A stretch of 46,193 nucleotides of DNA. Source: Moraxella atlantae NBRC 14588 (GTDB lineage Bacteria > Pseudomonadota > Gammaproteobacteria > Pseudomonadales > Moraxellaceae). The DNA is taken from contig NZ_BCUL01000013.1 of NCBI RefSeq assembly GCF_001591265.1, positions 1-46,193 on the forward strand, in the 5' to 3' direction. Positions 43,487 to 46,193 of the stretch are shown here, one piece after another (the stretch's first letter is position 1; each line of letters opens with the position of its first letter). Below the pieces are notes generated by a model. The model was not told the origin of the DNA. It ran no database searches and saw nothing but the letters and a program-made list of their open reading frames with translations. Both the position numbers and the translations under genes were made by a program.

Positions 43487-46193
43487 TTACCAGTGGAAGC
43501 CTGCGCCAATCGAGCCACCTGCGTTACCTTGGGTGTCGGCAGTACCGCTAAGTTTGATAACCCAGCGACCGTTATCTGATAGAGTTGAGACACCCACAGC
43601 AACCGCCCCTTCACCGTTGTAGCTTGCTAAACCACCTGAAACCATCGACTTGCCTGGCAAGAACGCTTGCGGTAGTGCAGCGGTTGCCATTGCAGCCGAG
43701 ATACCAGCATTGGCTTGGTCATGAACATCATCGATACGATATCCCAGTTTATTGACCGCATTATTGACTTTGCCCTCAAGCGCTGATAGCTGACCGACGT
43801 TCACGGCATCGGTGACAGCGCGACCCGGTGCTACGTTGTGGATGGTGACAGGCTCATTGGCTTTACCGACCAATGTCACGTCATTGCTAACTACGCCGCC
43901 GTTTGGTGTGGTTGGTGTATCAGCGCTGCTATAACGCACGACGCCTGCTGCGCCGTTGTTAAGTTTCGCCACGTCGCCTTGTACTTGTGTGACGTTTTGA
44001 TTGGTGGCATAAAGCTGGCTACCATTGACCGCGTCTTTGCTGTCTGCGTTGATGTCGCCTGCTGCTACGTTGGTGATTTTTTGGTCACCGGCATTGACAC
44101 CACGTTGCGTCACACTTGGTCCATTGTTGATCGTCAAGCCTGCGTTATTGACTACTGTGTCGCCAGTTGTCAGACTATCAGCTACCAAGTTTGGTGTGGT
44201 TGCGACCGTAACGTTATTGCCATCACGTGTAATAGCGATGTTTTGCCCTGCTTGGATATTTTGCACGGCACTGTCTGCTTTAGCCAAACTTGCTTTGGTT
44301 GCGTCGCTCAAATCGACCGCATAGTTGGTAACGTTATTGGCTGCATCACTGCTGGTGACTGTCACAGCGTCTGAGCCTGCTGTGGTGCTGGCGCCACGGG
44401 CGTTGATGGTATAGATATCTTGAGCATTTTCACCTGTAGTTTTGACCACGTTGGCAATGTTGGTGCCTGCTTTGATCTCGGTGCGCGCACCTGAAGCGGC
44501 ACTGTTGATAGCGTTATTTAGCTGATCAACATTAACTGCATCGGTGCCATCAACACCTTTTGCAACGTTGGTGATACGATTGCCGCCGTTGTTGAGTCCA
44601 CTAGCATTTAGCGTGACAGGATTATCACCGTTATTGATGGTTAAACTATCAGCCACCAAGTTTGGTGTGGTGGCAACGGTATAAGTCGTGCTACCGTCTG
44701 TATTTGGTGCTGACGTAACGGTAATGTTTTGCCCAGCCGCAACCTTGCTGCTGGCTGCTGTTGCGGCCTGAGAAGCAGCTTGGGCAGCAGCGCGTAGCTG
44801 TGCCACATTGACCGCATCGCTATCTAATGAACCTGCTGCTACATTGGTAATCTGACGATTTGCACCTTCTCGACCCACTGACACTGCGGCTACGCTATTG
44901 GTTGCTGTGGCAATAATGGCATCTTTATCAGCTTGGCTAGATTGCTGTAAGGCAAATACTTGACTGGTTGTATCGCTGGTAGCTTGCGTGATGGTACCGC
45001 TGCTGGTTGTCACATTACTGCCTAGACCTGCACGACTCGCCACTGAATTTTCACCCAATGCAACACCGCCTGCTGCGTTTACCGCAGTATTGTTACCTAA
45101 GGCAACAGCGCCGCTAACATTGTTGGTGACATTGCCGTCATTATCTGCCCCCAGTTGAACATTATTACCCAAGATAAAGGCATTTTGGGTAGTGCCACCG
45201 ATGCGGTTGTTGTTACCGATCGAATAGCTGTTATCGCCATCAATGATGCTTGGGTCACCGATCGCGCCTGAGTTTTTACCCGTTACGATATTTTCTGTAC
45301 CGATTGAGATAGACTGGCTGCCTACTGCTTGAGCGCGGTCACCGATAGCAATGGCTTGCTGACCGTTTGCCAATACTTGATTACCAATTGCTACTGCTGC
45401 GTCGCCATTAGCATCCGTTTTATAGCCGATTGCTGTTGATTTAGAGCCGTTAGCCTGCGATTGTTCATCGTTCGTACCGCGCTGACCACCAACACTACGC
45501 TCACCACCGTTAAAGTGAATGTACTTGGTGCCTTGCTCGTTGATGTTTTTAACCGCTGTTAAAACTGAGTTGGTTTCAACAGTACCCGCGCCCACCGCAT
45601 CATAGGTGCGTAACGCCTCAGCAGCTGTCAAGGTAATAGGGGTTGTAGAATTGTCTGCATTGACAACCGTCAGCATTGAACCATCACCATCGACGACGTT
45701 ACCATCAATATCTACACCACCAACGATTTGTTGAGTATTGCTAATATTGGTTTGTACTTGTGTCAAATCACCGATAGTAGCTGCATTGCTCCATTGGCTA
45801 CTGCTGCTACCCTCATCTTTAATTTGGTTAAGCGTTTTACCTTGCAGACCACTGGCAACGTTGGTGATCAGCTTGCCACCGTTGTCGATGCCATCTTGGT
45901 TGATGGTGGTATTGCCTGCTTTGACACTATCAAACACCACATTTGGTTTGGTGGCTACGGTAATGTTGTTGCCTTCACGGGTGATGGCGATGTTTTGCCC
46001 ATCAAGCAGTTGAACGGTGTCGCCATTTTTGACTAGGCTTGCTTCGTCGCCGTTGGTTTGTAGGTTGAAGCCTGCGTTGTTGATGGCGTTGGCTATGTCA
46101 CCTGCTTTGACAAGGTTGTCTGGGTTGGTGGCATTGGTGTTGCCTTTGCCATCTGAGTTCAATGCGGTGGTGACGGCTGTTAGCTGGTTGTCG
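43487..46193 (-). CDS. Trimeric autotransporter adhesin (YadA/UspA-like), C-terminal part
   Basis: About 900 residues are in the window and the gene continues past the right edge. A YadA-type head has repeats such as AVAIGNQVLANGQQAIAIGD and SISIGTENIVTGKNSGAIG. Several neck/connector motifs (DAVNVAQLRAA, DAVNVDQLNNAI, DAVNGSQLYATN, DAVNVGQLSAL) and repeated NIAITR-GNN-TVAT-PN stalk units follow. The last 70 residues (MATAALPQAFLPGKSMVSGG to SIGAGFHW) are the four-strand trimeric membrane anchor. It is an adhesin on the cell surface, with Moraxella UspA/Hag-type proteins as the nearest comparison. Signal peptide and promoter are outside the window. Confidence 0.92.
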   Translation of the reverse strand, partial: DNQLTAVTTALNSDGKGNTNATNPDNLVKAGDIANAINNAGFNLQTNGDEASLVKNGDTVQLLDGQNIAITREGNNITVATKPNVVFDSVKAGNTTINQDGIDNGGKLITNVASGLQGKTLNQIKDEGSSSSQWSNAATIGDLTQVQTNISNTQQIVGGVDIDGNVVDGDGSMLTVVNADNSTTPITLTAAEALRTYDAVGAGTVETNSVLTAVKNINEQGTKYIHFNGGERSVGGQRGTNDEQSQANGSKSTAIGYKTDANGDAAVAIGNQVLANGQQAIAIGDRAQAVGSQSISIGTENIVTGKNSGAIGDPSIIDGDNSYSIGNNNRIGGTTQNAFILGNNVQLGADNDGNVTNNVSGAVALGNNTAVNAAGGVALGENSVASRAGLGSNVTTSSGTITQATSDTTSQVFALQQSSQADKDAIIATATNSVAAVSVGREGANRQITNVAAGSLDSDAVNVAQLRAAAQAASQAATAASSKVAAGQNITVTSAPNTDGSTTYTVATTPNLVADSLTINNGDNPVTLNASGLNNGGNRITNVAKGVDGTDAVNVDQLNNAINSAASGARTEIKAGTNIANVVKTTGENAQDIYTINARGASTTAGSDAVTVTSSDAANNVTNYAVDLSDATKASLAKADSAVQNIQAGQNIAITRDGNNVTVATTPNLVADSLTTGDTVVNNAGLTINNGPSVTQRGVNAGDQKITNVAAGDINADSKDAVNGSQLYATNQNVTQVQGDVAKLNNGAAGVVRYSSADTPTTPNGGVVSNDVTLVGKANEPVTIHNVAPGRAVTDAVNVGQLSALEGKVNNAVNKLGYRIDDVHDQANAGISAAMATAALPQAFLPGKSMVSGGLASYNGEGAVAVGVSTLSDNGRWVIKLSGTADTQGNAGGSIGAGFHW

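Noticed and set aside
43487-46193. DNA repeats in the adhesin gene as a mobile or phase-variable repeat
   Set aside because: They are diverged coding repeats of stalk and neck modules, normal for trimeric autotransporters; no simple tandem tract was seen.

Overview
The window joins two kinds of DNA. Positions 1 to about 27,570 hold part of a contractile-tailed (myovirus-type) prophage whose virion genes all lie on the minus strand. Positions 27,680 to 46,193 are ordinary chromosome. The chromosome carries the pyrH-frr-uppS-cdsA-dxr block, ilvI-ilvH-ilvC, rimO, a MATE pump and a YadA/UspA-like trimeric autotransporter. Together with an IS982 element, this suggests a gamma-proteobacterium of the Moraxellaceae (Moraxella/Faucicola type). 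That assignment is inferred from protein character and gene content; no search was run.

Phage region, read right to left (5' to 3' on the minus strand): major capsid protein, a low-complexity protein, a gene with a complete lambda-type -1 frameshift signal, tail sheath-like protein, a charge-polarised protein, portal-like protein, two tube-like proteins, two baseplate/neck candidates, and a gpV-like spike gene cut by IS982. A BrnT/BrnA-like toxin-antitoxin pair follows. Next come a 1152-aa 'polyvalent' protein with DarA-type and BECR-nuclease-like regions, further structural genes, and a truncated nuclease/DNA-methylase gene fused to an IS200/IS605-like end. The left end holds baseplate genes (gpJ-like) and a lysis cassette (two membrane proteins and the first 31 codons of an M15 peptidase). 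The DarA-type proteins and the lysis genes recall phage P1 and its relatives, but most virion genes are too diverged to name firmly. No terminase and no tape-measure gene are visible. The only integrase is the N-terminal arm domain, fused in frame to a virion protein beside tRNA-Leu(CAA). The element therefore looks like a decayed or rearranged prophage inserted at the 3' end of that tRNA.

The main non-coding finding is a family of nine near-identical promoter-like sites in the phage intergenic gaps. Each has GGAAC (usually GGAACACCCCC) followed, after exactly 29 bp, by a sigma70-like -10 hexamer with invariant A2 and T6, and no -35 box. The geometry fits class II activation, with the activator site centred near -41. 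The sites usually sit next to, or overlap, a terminator hairpin, so the late region looks divided into separately punctuated transcription units. A second find, at 26,123-26,392, is a compact type I toxin-antitoxin locus of Ibs/Sib design: a 21-residue hydrophobic peptide covered by an antisense RNA that has its own promoter and terminator.

Chromosomal part: two tRNA-Leu genes with promoter and terminator, a Ser/Thr protein kinase, rimO, a urea transporter, then the translation/envelope block pyrH, frr, uppS, cdsA, dxr. Convergent to these lies the ilvI-ilvH-ilvC branched-chain operon with a long structured leader. Then come a DUF4124 protein, a MATE transporter, an OmpA-type lipoprotein and the C-terminal 900 residues of a trimeric autotransporter that runs off the right edge.
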